DNA of 64,000 nucleotides from Hyphomicrobiales bacterium (GTDB lineage: Bacteria; Pseudomonadota; Alphaproteobacteria; Rhizobiales; Rhizobiaceae): the NCBI GenBank assembly GCA_900473795.1, contig UCMT01000058.1, positions 124,001 to 188,000 of the forward strand, read 5' to 3'. The notes below the pieces were generated by a model. It was not told where the DNA came from. It saw only the letters and a program-made list of their open reading frames with translations, and made no database searches. The translations under genes and the position numbers were made by a program. This document shows positions 35,912-44,575 of this stretch, in pieces (position 1 is the stretch's first letter; every line of letters starts with the position of its first letter).

Positions 35912-37363
35912 ATGTTTGTGGCAAAGCTGATGATCAACGACGAGGCGATGGATGCATCCGATGCATCCACCTTCGAGCGCGTCGACCCGCTGACCGGCGA
36001 TGTCGCGACGATCGCCCCGGCGGGCTCGATCACCGACATGGCAAAGGCCGCCAATGCCGCCACCGCTGCTTTTCCGGACTGGTCGGAAACCGGCCCCGGC
36101 GAACGGCGCCGGTTGCTGAACACCGCCGCTGATATCCTGACCGCCCGCACATCGGATTTCATCGCCGCCATGACCGGCGAAACCGGCGCCACCGCGCAAT
36201 GGGCGGCGATCAACTGCAGCCTTGGCGCCGATATCCTGCGGGAAGCCGCGGCAATGACCACGCAGGTTACCGGTGAGATCATCCCCTCCGGCATTCCCGG
36301 CAGTCTCGCCATGGCCGTCCGCCAGCCAGCCGGCGTCTGCGTCGGGATCGCGCCCTGGAACGCGCCGATCATCCTCGGCGCCCGTGCCATCGCCATGCCG
36401 CTCGCCTGCGGCAATACCGTGGTTCTCAAGGCCTCCGAGCTCTGCCCGAAGACCCATAGTTTGATCGGCGACGTCATGCGCGCAGCCGGCTTTCCGCGCG
36501 GCGTCGTCAATGTCGTCACCAATGCGCCGAAGGATGCCGCCGCCGTTGTCGAAGCGCTGATCGCCCATCCGGCCGTCCGCCGTGTCAATTTTACCGGCTC
36601 CACCCGCGTCGGCCGCATCATCGCCGAAACCTGCGCCCGGCATCTGAAGCGCTGCCTGCTCGAGCTCGGCGGCAAGGCGCCGTTCATCGTGCTTGCCGAT
36701 GCCGATATCGACGAGGCCGTCGGCGCTGCCGCCTTCGGTGCCTTCATGAACCAGGGCCAGATCTGCATGTCGACGGAGCGGATCATCCTCATGGACGAGA
36801 TTGCCGACGAGTTCGTCGGCAAGTTCCGGACGAAGGCCGAAAGCCTCATTGCCGGCAGCCCGCAGGATGGCAATACGCCTCTCGGTTCGCTGATCAATGC
36901 CGAGGCCGTGCGGCGCGTGAAGGGACTGGTCGACGATGCATTGCAGAAAGGCGCGGTCCTCGTCTGCGGCGGTGTCGCCAACGGCACGTTGTTGGACGCA
37001 ACCGTAGTCGATCAGGTGACGCCGGCCATGCGCATTTATCGCGAGGAAAGTTTCGGGCCGGTCGCCGCCATCATCCGGGTCGGCAGCGCCGATGAAGCGG
37101 TGACAGTCGCCAACGACAATGAATACGGCCTCTCCTCGGCCGTCTTCAGCCGCGACATCAACGCAGCCCTCGCACTCGCCAAGCGGCTCGAATCCGGCAT
37201 CTGCCACATCAATGAGGCCACAGTCTTCGATGAGCCGCAAATGCCCTTCGGTGGCGTCAAGTCGAGCGGCTACGGCCGCTTCGGCGGCAAGGCGGCGATC
37301 GACGAATTCACCGAACTGCGCTGGATCACCTTGGCATCCGGCAAACGGGATTATCCGATCTAG
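35912..37363 (+). CDS. Aldehyde dehydrogenase, vanillin/salicylaldehyde dehydrogenase-like
   Basis: 483 residues. The active-site Glu lies in [12 protein letters not shown] and the nucleophile Cys in NQGQICMSTERII, the form of the loop seen in vanillin and salicylaldehyde dehydrogenases. It is closely similar throughout to the product of 43021, with which it brackets the importer genes. ATG 35912 agrees with the N-terminus of the paralogue; a longer TTG frame from 35795 begins at a GGGAGGAGG but adds unrelated low-complexity residues. First gene of the operon divergent from the AraC gene. Expected reaction: NAD-dependent oxidation of an aromatic aldehyde to the acid. Exact substrate inferred only. 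Confidence 0.82.
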   Translation: MFVAKLMINDEAMDASDASTFERVDPLTGDVATIAPAGSITDMAKAANAATAAFPDWSETGPGERRRLLNTAADILTARTSDFIAAMTGETGATAQWAAINCSLGADILREAAAMTTQVTGEIIPSGIPGSLAMAVRQPAGVCVGIAPWNAPIILGARAIAMPLACGNTVVLKASELCPKTHSLIGDVMRAAGFPRGVVNVVTNAPKDAAAVVEALIAHPAVRRVNFTGSTRVGRIIAETCARHLKRCLLELGGKAPFIVLADADIDEAVGAAAFGAFMNQGQICMSTERIILMDEIADEFVGKFRTKAESLIAGSPQDGNTPLGSLINAEAVRRVKGLVDDALQKGAVLVCGGVANGTLLDATVVDQVTPAMRIYREESFGPVAAIIRVGSADEAVTVANDNEYGLSSAVFSRDINAALALAKRLESGICHINEATVFDEPQMPFGGVKSSGYGRFGGKAAIDEFTELRWITLASGKRDYPI

Positions 37364-37441
37364 GCATCCGGAGGATAGTGCCGGATCGGCGGGAATGAAC
37401 ACACGAACAGGCTGGGAGGCCTGCAACAGGGAGGAAATCTC

Positions 37442-38755
37442 ATGAACGTCCGTAACGGAAAATTCGATCCGGCGACTTTGACCCGCCGCTCTTTCATTGC
37501 CGCGACCGCAGCAGGCGGCGCGGCGCTCGCGCTCTCCGGCCGCACAGCCTTCGCCCAGAGCGGCGAGACGCTGAAGGTCGGTTTCATCAGCCCCCGCACC
37601 GGTCCGCTGGCCGGCTTCGGCCAGACCGACGGCTATGTGCTCGAGCTTGCGCGCAAGGCGCTGGCATCCGGCTTCCAGGCGGGCGGCAAGACATTCCAGG
37701 TCGAAATCCTCGACCAGGATACTCAGTCCGATCCGTCGCGCGCCGGCCAACTGGCGAAGGACCTGATCAACAACCAGGGCATCGACCTGATGCTCGCCGT
37801 CTCCACCCCGGAAACCATCAATCCGGTGGCCGACGCCTGCGAGGCGGCCGGCGTCCCCTGCCTCTCCACCGTCATGCCCTGGGAAGCCTGGTATTTCGGC
37901 CGCGGCGCGAAGCCGGGCGCACCCTCGCCGTTCAAATGGACCTATCATTTCGGCTTCGGCGTCCACGAGTTCTTCAAGACCTATGTCTCGCAATGGAATC
38001 TGATCGAGACAAACAAAAAGGTCGGCGTCATGTATCCGAACGATGCCGACGGCAATGCCATCCGAGCCAATCTGGCGCCCCTTTTGGCCAAGGAAGGTTT
38101 CACGATCGTCGATCCCGGTGCCTATGAGACCGGCACTACGGACTTCTCTGCCCAGATCGCCCTGTTCAAGCAGGAAGGCGTCGAAATCTTCAACTCCTTC
38201 CCGATCCCTCCGGATTTCGCCGCCTTCTGGCGTCAGGCGGCCCAGCAGGGCCTGACGCGGCAGATCAAGATCTGCCAGGTGGCGAAGACCGGCCTGTTCC
38301 CCTCCGACACCGAGGCGCTGGGCGACCTCGGCTTCAATATCTGCAGCGCGGCCTATTGGCACAAGGCATTCCCATACAAGTCGTCGCTGACCGGTGTGTC
38401 CGGCACCGAACTTGCCGATGGCTATGAGGAGACGAGCGGCAAGCAATGGACGCAGCAGCTGGGTGCCAGCCTGTCGCTGCTCGACGCCGGCTTCGAGGCC
38501 TTGAAAGCCGCAAGCGACGCGAAGAACAAGGAAGCCGTCGCCAAGGCGCTGAGCACCTTGCAGACGACCACGATTGCCGGAAAGGTCGATTTCACCAGCG
38601 GACCGGTGGCCAATGTCTCGCCCGGTCCGATCATCGGCGCGCAGTGGGTCAAGGCGCCTGACGGCAGCAAATTCGCGCTCGACTACGTCGTCACGGAAAA
38701 TGCCACCGACCCGAATGTGCCGGTGGGGGTCAAGACAGTTCCCTACAATGGATAA
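37442..38755 (+). CDS. ABC transporter substrate-binding protein, branched-chain amino acid (LivK) type
   Basis: 437 residues with a Tat-type signal (LTRRSFIAATAAGGAALALS) cleaved near RTAFA-QSG. The mature part is a type I binding protein: LKVGFISPRTGPLAGFGQTD, DQDTQSDPSRAGQLAKDLIN, and a long C-terminal lobe. GGGAGG lies a few bases upstream of ATG 37442. The LIV-type family binds amino acids, amides and many aromatic acids, and the flanking aldehyde dehydrogenases point to an aromatic ligand. Its stop overlaps the start of the ATPase gene by eight bases. Confidence 0.9.
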   Translation: MNVRNGKFDPATLTRRSFIAATAAGGAALALSGRTAFAQSGETLKVGFISPRTGPLAGFGQTDGYVLELARKALASGFQAGGKTFQVEILDQDTQSDPSRAGQLAKDLINNQGIDLMLAVSTPETINPVADACEAAGVPCLSTVMPWEAWYFGRGAKPGAPSPFKWTYHFGFGVHEFFKTYVSQWNLIETNKKVGVMYPNDADGNAIRANLAPLLAKEGFTIVDPGAYETGTTDFSAQIALFKQEGVEIFNSFPIPPDFAAFWRQAAQQGLTRQIKICQVAKTGLFPSDTEALGDLGFNICSAAYWHKAFPYKSSLTGVSGTELADGYEETSGKQWTQQLGASLSLLDAGFEALKAASDAKNKEAVAKALSTLQTTTIAGKVDFTSGPVANVSPGPIIGAQWVKAPDGSKFALDYVVTENATDPNVPVGVKTVPYNG

Positions 38756-39518
38756 CAGTTCCGTGCGGCAGCAGAAAAGAGAGGCACCGCCGGGAGAAGC
38801 GTTTCTCTCGGCGCAGGGGATCCACAAGCGCTTCGGGGCGCTTGTGGTTCTCGACAATGTCCATTTCTCCATGGGCCAGACGGACGCGATCGGCATTGTC
38901 GGTCCGAATGGCGCCGGCAAGACGACCCTTCTGAGCGTACTCGCCGGCGCCTTTCCGCCGAGCGCCGGAACGATCCGTTTCGACGGCCGCGATGTCACCG
39001 CGCAAGCAGCGGCGAACCGCTGCCGCCTCGGCCTCGTGCGCACCCATCAGGTTCCCAAACCTTTCAGCGGCATGACGGCGTTCGAAAACGTCCTTGTCGC
39101 CGCGTCCCATGGCGGCGTGGCCAGTCGAGACGAGGCTTATGAGCGCGCGGTCGACGCGCTGACGCTCTGCGGCATGCGCGGCGTCGCCAACCGTCAGGCC
39201 GATACGCTCGGCCTGCTCGATCGCAAACGGCTGGAACTCGCGCGGGCGCTGGCGACGAAGCCGAGGCTGATGCTGCTCGACGAGATCGGCGGCGGGCTGA
39301 CGGACGGCGAGGCCCAGGAACTGGTCGGCACGATCCTCGAATTGCGCCGCCGCGGCATCGGCATCGTCTGGATCGAGCATATCGTCCATATCCTGCTGCA
39401 GGTCGCCGAACGGCTGATCTGCATGGATGCGGGCCGGATCATCGCCGACGGCGAGCCTAAAGCGGTCATGAGCGATGCCGCCGTGGTCAAGGCTTATCTC
39501 GGAGGCGCACCCGCATGA
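38748..39518 (+). CDS. ABC transporter ATP-binding protein, LivG type
   Basis: 256 residues from ATG 38748, which lies inside the end of the binding-protein gene. Walker A is GPNGAGKTT and Walker B LMLLDEIGGGLT with the following Glu. The signature region reads LGLLDRKRLELARAL instead of the commoner LSYGQQRRLEIARAL; the change in the Gly-Gln part is worth noting but occurs in some LivG proteins. It pairs with the LivF-type ATPase that follows. An upstream in-frame extension was rejected. Confidence 0.88.
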   Translation: MDNSSVRQQKREAPPGEAFLSAQGIHKRFGALVVLDNVHFSMGQTDAIGIVGPNGAGKTTLLSVLAGAFPPSAGTIRFDGRDVTAQAAANRCRLGLVRTHQVPKPFSGMTAFENVLVAASHGGVASRDEAYERAVDALTLCGMRGVANRQADTLGLLDRKRLELARALATKPRLMLLDEIGGGLTDGEAQELVGTILELRRRGIGIVWIEHIVHILLQVAERLICMDAGRIIADGEPKAVMSDAAVVKAYLGGAPA

Positions 39519-40243
39519 GCCTTATCTCCATCCGCAACCTCGAGGTCCGCCACGGCCTGCTTCAGGCCGTGCGCGACGTCAGCTTCGATCTTGCCAAGGG
39601 CGACGTGCTGGCGCTGGTCGGCGCCAATGGCGCCGGCAAGACGACGCTTCTACGCTCCATTGCCGGCGCGCATTTGCCGGCCTCCGGCCGCATCCTGCTC
39701 GGCGGTCAGGACCTCACCGCCGTCCCCTCCCACAAGCGCATCGCCATGGGCATCGCGCTGGTGCCGGAAGGCCGCCGCCTCTTCTCACAGATGACGGTCG
39801 AGGAAAACCTGCTGCTCGGCAGGACCGCCGGCCGGCAGGGCGACTGGACCATCGACCGCGTCTTCGACGCTTTCCCCAACCTCGTCCCCCGCCGCCATGC
39901 CAAGACCGGCCACCTCTCCGGCGGCGAGCAGCAGGCGACGGCGATCGGCCGGGCACTGATGAGCAACCCGGATATTCTCCTGCTCGACGAAGTCTCGCTC
40001 GGCCTGTCGCCGCTGGTGGTCGATCGTGTCTATGCCCAACTCCAGTCGCTGCTCACCTCCGGCACCACCATCGTGCTGGTCGAACAGGATCTTAGCCGTG
40101 CGATGTCGGTCGCCAGCCGCGTCATCTGCATGCTCGAGGGCCGCATCGTGCTGGATAAACCGACGCGCGGCGTCACCCGCGACCAGATCACCGGGGCCTA
40201 TTTCGGGCTGCATCGGACGAATACCGGGAGGACGGCATCGTGA
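39515..40243 (+). CDS. ABC transporter ATP-binding protein, LivF type
   Basis: 242 residues. Walker A GANGAGKTT, signature LSGGEQQATAIGRALM, Walker B LLLDEVSLGLSP. Overlaps the LivG-type gene by four bases (ATGA) and the permease gene by four (GTGA). The second ATPase of the LIV-type importer. Normal length for LivF. Confidence 0.92.
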   Translation: MSLISIRNLEVRHGLLQAVRDVSFDLAKGDVLALVGANGAGKTTLLRSIAGAHLPASGRILLGGQDLTAVPSHKRIAMGIALVPEGRRLFSQMTVEENLLLGRTAGRQGDWTIDRVFDAFPNLVPRRHAKTGHLSGGEQQATAIGRALMSNPDILLLDEVSLGLSPLVVDRVYAQLQSLLTSGTTIVLVEQDLSRAMSVASRVICMLEGRIVLDKPTRGVTRDQITGAYFGLHRTNTGRTAS

Positions 40244-41151
40244 TCGACACCCTGATCCAGGGCATCCTGCTCGGCGGCTACTATGCCGTCATAGCCTGCG
40301 GCCTGTCCTTCATGTTCTTTGTCATGCGGATCATCAATCTCGCCCATGGCAGCCTGGCGGTCGCCTCGGGCTATGGTCTGTGGCTGCTCGCCTCCAAGTT
40401 CGGCATCCCGCCTTTTGCCGGGCTGCTGATCGTCCTGCCGGTCATGGCAGCCGTCGGCTGGCTGTTGCAGCGCTATCTGCTGGACCGCAGTGCCCGCGGC
40501 GGCGCGCTCCTGCCGATCCTCACCACCTTCGGACTCGCAATCGTCATCGACAACCTGCTGTTCGAACAGTTCGGCGCCGATACGCGCTCGCTCGCCCCGT
40601 TCATCGGCAGCCTGTCCTATGACAGTTGGGAACTGCCCGGTGGCATCTATGTCGGCAAGCTCGCCGTCCTGATGATGGCGACCGCGATCGCCCTGCTTGG
40701 CGGCCTGCAGCTCTTCCTCAGCCGCTTTGCCCTCGGCCGGGCGATCCGCGCCACGGCAGAGGATCCCGACACCGCCGGTCTCGTGGGCATCGACGCTCGC
40801 AAGGTCAATGCATTTGCCGCGGCGATTGCCATGGTCACGGTCGGCATCGCCGGTGCCTTTCTCGGCATGCGGGCGACCTTCGATCCCTATTCCGGCGGGC
40901 CGCAACTGCTGTTCGCCTTCGAGGCGGCGGTCATCGGCGGCGCAGGCTCGCTCTGGGGTACGCTCATCGGCGGCGTCGTGCTCGGCCTTGCCCAATCGCT
41001 CGGCGCGCAGTTCCATCCGCAGGGTTTCCTCATCGGCGGCCATGTCGCCTTCCTTCTCGCCCTTTTCGCGCGGTTGTTCCTGACCGGCGTGCCCATCGTC
41101 AGCCGGGCCAGAATCGGAAAAATCCGCCTGTTTCTCCGGAGCAAGACATGA
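40240..41151 (+). CDS. ABC transporter permease, LivH type
   Basis: 303 residues from GTG 40240, coupled to the LivF-type stop. About eight membrane spans. The conserved cytoplasmic loop GRAIRATAEDPDTAGLVGID (about 166-185) contacts the ATPases. It is one half of the channel of the importer encoded at 37442-42173. Confidence 0.9.
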   Translation: MIDTLIQGILLGGYYAVIACGLSFMFFVMRIINLAHGSLAVASGYGLWLLASKFGIPPFAGLLIVLPVMAAVGWLLQRYLLDRSARGGALLPILTTFGLAIVIDNLLFEQFGADTRSLAPFIGSLSYDSWELPGGIYVGKLAVLMMATAIALLGGLQLFLSRFALGRAIRATAEDPDTAGLVGIDARKVNAFAAAIAMVTVGIAGAFLGMRATFDPYSGGPQLLFAFEAAVIGGAGSLWGTLIGGVVLGLAQSLGAQFHPQGFLIGGHVAFLLALFARLFLTGVPIVSRARIGKIRLFLRSKT

Positions 41152-42173
41152 GAGCTCTCGCCAACGACATTTCCATAGAACGCTGGACCCGGTCCTCCCG
41201 TCTTGCCCTGTCGACCATGGGGGCAGTGCTCTGCCTCCTCGCCCTTGCGCCGCTCGTGCTCGGCGCGGGCGCGGTCGACCGGATGACGGCGCTGTTCGTC
41301 TACGTCATCCTTGCCGCCATGTGGAACGCGCTTGCCGGCTACGGCGGCCTTGTTTCCGTCGGACAGCAGGTGTTCTTCGGGCTCGGCGCCTACTTCACGA
41401 TCCGCCTTGCCGATGCCGGGCTGAACCCGTTCCTCTCGCTGTTTGCCGCGGCCCTCATCACCGGCGCAATCTCGCTACCCCTTTCGCTCTTCATGCTGCG
41501 ACTGAAGGGCGGCGAGTTCGCCATCGGCATGTGGGTGATCTCGGCACTGACCCATATGCTCGTCAATCTCGACCGGCTGATCCAGGGCGAGACCGGCACC
41601 TCGCTGATCTCGCTGAACGTCTATGACAGCAGTACCCGCCGCGCCGTCATCTACTGGCTGGCGCTCGCCTCGATGGCCGCTCTCCTCGGCGCTCTCTTTG
41701 CCCTCCTGCGCAGCCGCACGGGCGCCGCGATCCAGGCGATCCGCGACAACGAGGACGCCGCCGCCGCCGTGGGCGTACATGTCATCGGCACCAAGCGTCT
41801 GCTCTTCGTGCTCGCCGCCTTCGGCATCGCCGTTGCCGGCGGGCTGTGGCTGGCGTCGGCCACGACCTTCCAGCCGAAGACCTATTTCAGCGTTCAGTGG
41901 ACGGCCTACATGATTTTCATGGTGCTGGTCGGCGGCATCGGCAAGTTCGAGGGCGCGATCCTCGGCGCTGTGCTGTTCTTCATCATCGAAACGTTCTTCG
42001 GCGCGCTCGGCGTCTGGTACCTGATCGGGCTCGGCGCCACCGCCGTGATCTTCTCGCTCTATCTGCCGCGCGGATTGTGGGGTGAAATCGAGCGCCGCTT
42101 CGACCTGCAACTGCTGCCCGTCGGCTACCGGCTAAAACTTCCAGGTCCGACCAAAATTCAATGGAAACAATGA
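41148..42173 (+). CDS. ABC transporter permease, LivM type
   Basis: 341 residues from ATG 41148 (overlaps the LivH-type stop). About nine membrane spans, with the ATPase-contact loop GAAIQAIRDNEDAAAAVGVH near 190-209 and the LivM-type YGGLVSVGQQVFFGLGAYF near the N-terminus. The C-terminal tail is short and soluble. A longer frame into the LivH coding region was rejected. It completes the importer, so all five components are present in one operon. Confidence 0.9.
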   Translation: MRALANDISIERWTRSSRLALSTMGAVLCLLALAPLVLGAGAVDRMTALFVYVILAAMWNALAGYGGLVSVGQQVFFGLGAYFTIRLADAGLNPFLSLFAAALITGAISLPLSLFMLRLKGGEFAIGMWVISALTHMLVNLDRLIQGETGTSLISLNVYDSSTRRAVIYWLALASMAALLGALFALLRSRTGAAIQAIRDNEDAAAAVGVHVIGTKRLLFVLAAFGIAVAGGLWLASATTFQPKTYFSVQWTAYMIFMVLVGGIGKFEGAILGAVLFFIIETFFGALGVWYLIGLGATAVIFSLYLPRGLWGEIERRFDLQLLPVGYRLKLPGPTKIQWKQ

Positions 42174-42214
42174 CATGTCTGGCAGCCCGGACTCTCTTGT
42201 GAAAGGTGAATTTC

Positions 42215-43000
42215 ATGCTTTTCGGTAAAACGATCCTGGTGACTGGCATTGCTTCCGGCATCGGCGCGCGCACCGCAGAACTGGCCGGCCAGATGGGCGC
42301 CGAGGTTATCGGCGTCGACGTCCGCGAACCCGCCGGCGGGACCGCTGCCTTCATCAAAGGCGATCTTTCGACTGCAGACGGCGTTGCCGATATCGTCGCA
42401 CAGCTTCCGACACGCATCGACGCGCTCGCCAATGTCGCCGGCCTCTCCGGCAACACCGGCATCGTCTCGACGCTATCGGTCAATTTCTACGGCCTGCGGG
42501 CCTTGTCCGAAGCCGTTGCCCCGCGCCTGCGCGAAGGTGGCGCCATCGTCAATGTCGCCTCGATCGCCGGTTACGGCTGGCGCGTCCATCTTGAGCGGGC
42601 AAAGACGCTGACCGACATCGCAGGTTTCCCGGACGTGGCAGCGGTTGCCGCCAAACACGACCTCAGGGACGCGGAAGGCTACCCGCTCTCCAAGGAACTG
42701 CTCTTGCTCTGGACCCTGCGCGCCGCCCATCAACTGCTGTTCAAGCAGCGCGGCATCCGGGTCAATGCCGTGAGCCCCGGTCCGGTCGAAACGCCGATCC
42801 TGAAACAGTTCCGCGCCGTGCTCGGCGACGCCCGGGTCGACAGCGACATCACCCGCGTCGGCCGCGCCGGCACGCCCGCCGATATCGCGCCCGCGATCCT
42901 CTTCCTTTGCTCTGACGGCGCCCGCTGGATCAACGGCGCCAATCTCGCCGCCGATGGCGGCCTCGAAGCCTCTATCAACGCCGAAGTCCTCGGTTTCTGA
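42215..43000 (+). CDS. Short-chain dehydrogenase, coniferyl-alcohol-dehydrogenase-like
   Basis: 261 residues. Rossmann motif TGIASGIG near residue 9, NVAG region, catalytic Ser in NVASIAGYGW and catalytic Tyr-x3-Lys in YPLSK (about 154-158), and a C-terminal WINGANLAADGG. The order of motifs and the insertion before the Tyr-Lys site resemble the 3-alpha-hydroxysteroid dehydrogenase/coniferyl alcohol dehydrogenase branch of the SDRs. ATG 42215 has GAAAGGTGAA upstream. It sits between the importer and the second aldehyde dehydrogenase, so alcohol to aldehyde to acid would be carried out by adjacent genes. Substrate inferred. Confidence 0.78.
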   Translation: MLFGKTILVTGIASGIGARTAELAGQMGAEVIGVDVREPAGGTAAFIKGDLSTADGVADIVAQLPTRIDALANVAGLSGNTGIVSTLSVNFYGLRALSEAVAPRLREGGAIVNVASIAGYGWRVHLERAKTLTDIAGFPDVAAVAAKHDLRDAEGYPLSKELLLLWTLRAAHQLLFKQRGIRVNAVSPGPVETPILKQFRAVLGDARVDSDITRVGRAGTPADIAPAILFLCSDGARWINGANLAADGGLEASINAEVLGF

Positions 43001-43020
43001 TTTTCCCACAGGAGACATCC

Positions 43021-44466
43021 ATGAACATTTCCCTTCTCATCAACGGCACCGACCGCGCAGCCTCAAGCGGCCGCACCTACGACCGGATCGATCCCTTTAC
43101 CGAAAAGCTCGCAAGCCGCGCCGCGGCCGCCGGTCTGGACGATGTCGCCGCCGCCGTCGATGCCGCCGCCGCCGCTTTCCCTGCCTGGTCGAAAACCGGC
43201 CCCGGCCAGCGCCGCGCGATCCTGATGAAGGCGGCCGACATCATGGATGCCAAGGTCGGCGAATTCACCAAACTGATGATCGAAGAGACGGGCGCGACGG
43301 CCCCCTGGGCCGGCTTCAATGTCATGTTCTCCGCCAATATCCTGCGCGAGGCGGCATCGATGACGACGCAGATTTCCGGCGAGATTATCCCCTCCGACAA
43401 GCCGGGCACGCTTGCCATGGGCGTGCGGCAGGCGGTCGGCGTCTGCCTTGCCATCGCGCCCTGGAACGCACCGGTCATCCTCGGCACCCGCGCCGTCGCC
43501 ATGCCGATCGCCTGCGGCAACACCGTCATCCTCAAGGCATCCGAGCAATGCCCCGGCACGCACCGGCTGATCGCCACCGCGCTGTCTGAAGCCGGCCTGC
43601 CCGCCGGAGTGATCAACGTCGTTACCAACGCGCCGGAAGACGCGCCGGAAATCGTCGCCGCCCTGATCGCCCATCCGGCGGTCAAACGCGTCAACTTCAC
43701 CGGCTCGACCAAGGTCGGCAGGATCATTGCCGAGACCTGCGGCAAGCATCTGAAGCCCGCCCTTCTCGAACTCGGCGGCAAGGCGCCGCTGGTCATCCTA
43801 GATGACGCCGATATCGACGGCGCCGTCAACGCCGCCATCTTCGGCGCCTTCATGAATCAGGGCCAGATCTGCATGTCGACCGAGCGCATCATCGTCGACG
43901 AGGCCATCGCCGATCAGTTCGCCGCCAAATTGGCCGCCCGCGCCAGCCAACTTCCGGCCGGCGACCCGCGTGGCCACGTTGTGCTCGGCTCGCTGATCAG
44001 CCTCGACTCCGCCATGAAGATGGAAGAACTGATCGCCGACGCGACGGCGAAGGGCGCAAAACTCGTGGCCGGCGGCAAGCGCTCGGGCACGGTGGTCGAG
44101 GCGACGTTGCTCGATCATGTAACACCCGACATGCGCGTCTATTCGGAAGAATCCTTCGGCCCGGTCAAGCCGATCGTCCGTGTCTCCGGCGAAGACGAGG
44201 CGATCCGCGTTGCCAATGACACCGAATACGGCCTGTCGTCCGCCGTCTTCAGCCGTGACATCCAGCGGGCAATGGCGGTTGCCGCACGGATTGAATCCGG
44301 CATCTGCCACATCAACGGCCCGACGCTCCACGACGAGGCGCAAATGCCCTTCGGCGGCGTCAAGGGCAGCGGCTACGGGCGCTTCGGTGGCAAGGCGGCG
44401 ATCAACGAATTCACCGACTTGCGCTGGATCACGGTGGAGGATTCCGCCCAGCATTATCCCTTCTGA
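43021..44466 (+). CDS. Aldehyde dehydrogenase, vanillin/salicylaldehyde dehydrogenase-like (paralogue)
   Basis: 481 residues and a close paralogue of the 35912 product: the same [10 protein letters not shown] and NQGQICMSTERII active-site blocks, and the same C-terminal QMPFGGVKGSGYGRFGGKAA. It starts 20 bp after the SDR gene with AGGAG upstream. Two such enzymes in one operon suggest either different aldehydes or different steps. Like its paralogue it is of cytosolic vanillin-dehydrogenase type by pattern, with NAD dependence expected. Confidence 0.82.
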   Translation: MNISLLINGTDRAASSGRTYDRIDPFTEKLASRAAAAGLDDVAAAVDAAAAAFPAWSKTGPGQRRAILMKAADIMDAKVGEFTKLMIEETGATAPWAGFNVMFSANILREAASMTTQISGEIIPSDKPGTLAMGVRQAVGVCLAIAPWNAPVILGTRAVAMPIACGNTVILKASEQCPGTHRLIATALSEAGLPAGVINVVTNAPEDAPEIVAALIAHPAVKRVNFTGSTKVGRIIAETCGKHLKPALLELGGKAPLVILDDADIDGAVNAAIFGAFMNQGQICMSTERIIVDEAIADQFAAKLAARASQLPAGDPRGHVVLGSLISLDSAMKMEELIADATAKGAKLVAGGKRSGTVVEATLLDHVTPDMRVYSEESFGPVKPIVRVSGEDEAIRVANDTEYGLSSAVFSRDIQRAMAVAARIESGICHINGPTLHDEAQMPFGGVKGSGYGRFGGKAAINEFTDLRWITVEDSAQHYPF

Positions 44467-44575
44467 TCTTCACGGCGGAGCAAATATCGCCTGCGCTTGA
44501 CATCGCGGGCGATCCAACCTGTAATTTCGCTGCCTCCTCCTCCGCCGGCCTGGCGTAAGCAACGAGTTACCTCTC

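Noticed and set aside
35750-39043. A 1097-codon open frame on the minus strand
   Set aside because: Antisense to the aldehyde dehydrogenase and binding-protein genes, which have clear motifs, signal peptide and ribosome sites. The composition is that of a complementary-strand artefact.
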